Positions 60,560-64,000 of a stretch of 64,000 bases of DNA are shown piece by piece. This DNA comes from Pycnopodia helianthoides (lineage: Eukaryota > Echinodermata > Asteroidea > Forcipulatida > Asteriidae), in the NCBI GenBank assembly GCA_032158295.1, contig CM063248.1:18992773-19056772 (forward strand), in the 5' to 3' direction. A model generated the notes under the pieces. It saw only the letters and a program-made list of their open reading frames with translations, had not been told where the DNA came from and did not search any database. The translations under genes and the position numbers were made by a program. The stretch's first letter is position 1, and every line of letters begins with the position of its first letter.

Positions 60560-63340
60560 AGTTAGCAAGCACGTGAAATGAACCAATGTACTTGCAGTTG
60601 TCTGGACCCAGAGCCTCATCTTAAGATTATAAATGGCGGCCATTGCATTGCATAGTACAGGGACACACAGACACATACTTGATTTTTGGTCGAGTAACAA
60701 GTATGTGACTTTGGGTATGAATATGTGTACGACTAATGTTTCAATCGATTATTGAGTACGGACTTTGAGTACGAGTATTTTGCATGCAGAGTACCGGTAC
60801 CTTAAAAATGGCACTGGAGTAGTACTCGGGTGGTACTCAAGTATGAGTACGGAGTACAAGTTCTACAACACTCATATAACTGGAAATAAAAATATATATA
60901 GGGAATGATCATGTGCATAATACAGATTAGCGCAGACCCTAGCCAGACCCTATATAGGCGACCATTGCATTGGGTAGTGTGAGTAGTACAGCGTCACACT
61001 GACCAAAATCAATGTTTGGTCGAGATCAAGTATCTGATTTTGAGTACGAGTATGAGTACTAGTAATTTTTAAGTCAAGTTTTAAGTACTGACTGTGAGTT
61101 TGAGTGCTAGTAATTTTTTAAGTCAAGTTTTAGGTACTGACTGTGAGTTTGAGTGCTAGTTATTTTTAAGTCAAGTATTAAGTACTGACTGTGAGTATAA
61201 GAACTAGTCATTTTTAAGTCAAGTATTAAGTACTGACTGTGAGTATGAGTACTAGTCATTCTTAAGTCAAGTATTAAGTACTGACTGTGAGTATAAGAAC
61301 TAGTTATTTTTAAGTCAAGTATTAAGTACTGACTGTGAGTATGAGTACTAGTCATTTTAAGTCAAGTATTAAGTACTGACTGTGAGTATGAGTACTAGTC
61401 ATTTTAAGTCAATTATTAAGTACTGACTGTGAGTATGAGTACTAGTCATTCTTAAGTCAAGTATTAAGTACTGACTGTGAGTATGAGTACTAGTCATTCT
61501 TAAGTCAAGTATTAGGTACTGACTGTGAGTATAAGAACTAGTTATTTTTAAGTCAAGTATTAAGTACTGACTGTGAGTATGAGTACTAGTCATTTTAAAG
61601 CAAGTATTAAGTACTGACTGTGAGTATGAGTACTAGTCATTTTAAGTCAAGTATTAAGTACTGACTGTGAGTATGAGTACTAGTCATTCTTAAGTCAAGT
61701 ATTAAGTACTGACTGTGAGTATGAGTACTAGTCATTCTTAAGTCAAGTATTAAGTACTGACTGTGAGTATAAGAACTAGTTATTTTTAAGTCAAGTATTA
61801 AGTACTGACTGTGAGTATGAGTACTAGTCATTTTAAGTCAAGTATTAAGTACTGACTGTGAGTATGAGTACTAGCCATTTTAAGTCAAGTATTTAGTACT
61901 GACTGTGAGTATGAGTACTAGTCATTCTTAAGTCAAGTATTAAGTACTGACTGTGAGTATGAGTACTAGTCATTCTTAAGTCAAGTATTAAGTACTGACT
62001 GCGAGTATGAGTACTAGTCATTCTTAAGTAAAGTATTAACTACTGACTGCGAGTATGAGTACTAGTCATTTTTAAGTCAAGTATTAAGTACTGACTGTGA
62101 GTATGAGTACTAGTCATTCTTAAGTCAAGTATTAAGTACTGACTGTGAGTATGAGTACTAGTCATTTTAAGTCAATTATTAAGTACTGACTGTGAGTATG
62201 AGTACTAGTCATTCTTAAGTCAAGTATTAAGTACTGACTGTGAGTATGAGTACTAGTCATTCTTAAGTCAAGTATTAGGTACTGACTGTGAGTATAAGAA
62301 CTAGTTATTTTTAAGTCAAGTATTAAGTACTGACTGTGAGTATGAGTACTAGTCATTTTAAAGCAAGTATTAAGTACTGACTGTGAGTATGAGTACTAGT
62401 CATTTTAAGTCAAGTATTAAGTACTGACTGTGAGTATGAGTACTAGTCATTCTTAAGTCAAGTATTAAGTACTGACTGTGAGTATGAGTACTAGTCATTC
62501 TTAAGTCAAGTATTAAGTACTGACTGTGAGTATAAGAACTAGTTATTTTTAAGTCAAGTATTAAGTACTGACTGTGAGTATGAGTACTAGTCATTTTAAG
62601 TCAAGTATTAAGTACTGACTGTGAGTATGAGTTCTAGTCATTTTAAGTCAAGTATTTAGTACTGACTGTGAGTATGAGTACTAGTTATTTTTAAGTCAAG
62701 TATTAAGTACCGACTGTGAGTATGAGTACTAGTAATTCTTAAGTCAAGTATTAATACTGACTGCGAGTATGAGTACTAGTCATTCTTAAGTCAAGTATTA
62801 AGTACTGACTGCGAGTATGAGTACTAGTCATTTTTAAGTCAAGTATTAAGTACTGACTGTGAGTATGAGTACTAGTCATTCATAAGTCAAGTATTAAGTA
62901 CTGACTGCGAGTATGAGTACTAGTCATTCTTAAGTCAAGTATTAAGTACTGACTGCGAGTATGAGTACTAGTCATTCTTAAGTCAAGTATTAAGTACTGA
63001 CTGTGAGTATGAGTACTAGTCATTCTTAAGTCAAGTATTAAGTACTGACTGTGAGTATGAGTACTAGTAATTCTTAAGTCAAGTATTAAGTACTGACTTT
63101 GAGTATGAGTACTAGTAATTCTTAAGTCAAGAATTAATTACTGACTGTGAGTATGAGTACTAGTCATTCTGAAGTCAAGTATTAAGTACTGACTGTGAGT
63201 ATGAGTACTAGTACCTTCGAAATGGTACTCGAGTAGTTTTTGGATGGTACTCAACTATGAGCACCAAGTAAAGTGTACTACAACACTCATTGTATCTCAC
63301 ATTATCCAAAATGTAACTAGAATAATCATGTATATACAAA
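60560..63340 (+). mobile_element. Duplicated repeat framework carrying the 48 bp minisatellite
   Basis: A start block (GGC.GCCATTGCATTG, then TTTGGTCGAG) occurs at about 60637 and 60955. A terminal block (GTACCTT..AAATGG.ACT then TACAACACTCAT) occurs at about 60795 and 63210. The window therefore holds two copies of one element: a short one (about 60637-60900) and one expanded by the internal array. An element type with a core minisatellite is inferred; the class is unknown. Confidence 0.6.
61020..63215. repeat. Minisatellite array, 47-48 bp units with higher-order repeats
   Basis: About 46 units containing GTCAAGTATTAAGTACTGAC and GAGTATGAGTACTAGTCATT. About 61355-61918 is repeated at 62118-62681 with an offset of exactly 763 bp (16 units) and only a few differences. 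A five-unit block (238 bp) is repeated within each. Minus-strand frames of 64-82 codons arise from the repeat. Confidence 0.95.
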
Positions 63341-63696
63341 TTGACAAATAATTTTCAGGCCAGTCAGTACTGGTTTGCAAAAAGTAAGCTTTACGATATT
63401 AAAAAAGTTCATCAATCAATTTTTAATCATTCCTAAAATTTGATGGAAACAATGTTGACAAACATGGTGACACATCTTTCAGCGAAAGCTGTCACACAAA
63501 GCGAGAGTTTCCGCAGTTAAAAAAAAAGGGTGTTGTGACTGTTTCCACTAGCAACAATTCATTACGCAGCGTTTGTTTGGCACCACTTCCGGAATCCAAA
63601 GGGCTACTCTGCAAACTGTGTTTGCTCAAATCAAACAAGCCAATAACTAATGCCTAATATGCGTGCAAGGAAAGTACATTCCAACGAAATAATAGT
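63341..63696. other. Intergenic, nothing recognised
   Basis: No assignment. Confidence 0.3.
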
Positions 63697-63805
63697 TGCC
63701 GGTCATGGATTCCGGGGGCCCTTTGATCATGGATTCCGGGGGCCCTTGACCATGGATTCCGGGGGCCCTTGACCATGGATTCCGGGAGCCCTTTGATCAT
63801 TGATT
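63697..63805. repeat. Short tandem repeat, about 25 bp units, four copies
   Basis: Units of CATGGATTCCGGGGGCCCTT followed by TGAT or GAC, the last diverging to CATTGATTCC. Confidence 0.9.
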
Positions 63806-64000
63806 CCATTTATGTGTAAATGCAGGCCTACTGGATGATTGTCAGCAAAAATCGTTTCTCGGATTCAATTTTCTGTCATTTTATTGATTTCTAACCAACG
63901 GGGGTATTTCAGACGAAATGATTTTTTATAGCTGCGGAAGTCTCTCATTGTGTTGAATTTTACTGAAGAATATGTCACCAAATTTGTCATCATAAGAAAA
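63806..64000. other. Window end, nothing recognised
   Basis: AT-rich, no assignment. Confidence 0.3.

Noticed and set aside
61107..62594. Repeated minus-strand frames of 64-82 codons with a 16-residue period
   Set aside because: They are read-through of 47-48 bp units; 47 bp units break the frame, and no start or splice context is shared.
61020..63215. CRISPR-like array
   Set aside because: Units abut directly with no unique spacers, and the genome is eukaryotic.

Overview
This 64 kb window looks like an intron- and repeat-rich stretch of a marine invertebrate deuterostome genome, most likely an echinoderm. That placement is an inference. It rests on AT-rich non-coding DNA, GT-AG splicing, a single vertebrate-like Golgi sulfotransferase gene, a CR1/L2-like retroposon tail, and many short non-autonomous DNA elements. 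There are no operons, ribosome-binding sites or dense ORFs, so it is not prokaryotic. No rRNA, convincing tRNA gene or CRISPR array was found.

One protein-coding gene is well supported. It is a plus-strand carbohydrate sulfotransferase of the CHST8-14 (Sulfotransfer_2) family, with two coding exons at 29132-29539 and 49628-50533. They are separated by a 20.1 kb phase-0 intron. Exon 1 lies in a GC-rich, CpG-containing block and encodes a signal anchor plus a stem. Exon 2 encodes the whole PAPS-binding catalytic domain. An AATAAA signal follows at 50808.

The rest is a dense, nested repeat landscape. (i) At least 17 copies or fragments belong to a set of 300-490 bp MITE-like elements whose terminal repeats abut TTAA (families A-D). 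(ii) Other interspersed families, here labelled F, G, H, I, J and L, have two to five copies each. (iii) Foldback or palindromic elements lie at 3746, 34019, 35966, 41427 and 52205. (iv) A 1.15 kb element at 54494-55642 has near-perfect terminal inverted repeats and many ATTCAATTT-type motifs, mirrored about its centre. (v) Tandem arrays lie at 20722-22012 (16 bp units), 47822-48600 (about 74 bp units) and 61020-63215 (47-48 bp units with higher-order structure). (vi) Retroposon relics are a CR1/L2-like 3' end at 18871-19316 and a short reverse-transcriptase motif at 36860-36990.

Layout: 1-29 kb is intergenic and repeat-rich. 29.1-50.8 kb is the sulfotransferase gene with repeats in its intron. 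50.8-64 kb is intergenic, with the TIR element and the large minisatellite. No multi-gene system is visible. The best second-look items are the natural filled-site/empty-site comparison for a TTAA element, the ATTCAATTT TIR element, the higher-order minisatellite inside a repeated framework, and a 175 bp duplication whose copies differ only by homopolymer indels, which suggests an assembly artefact. Family letters are local labels, and no database search was run.
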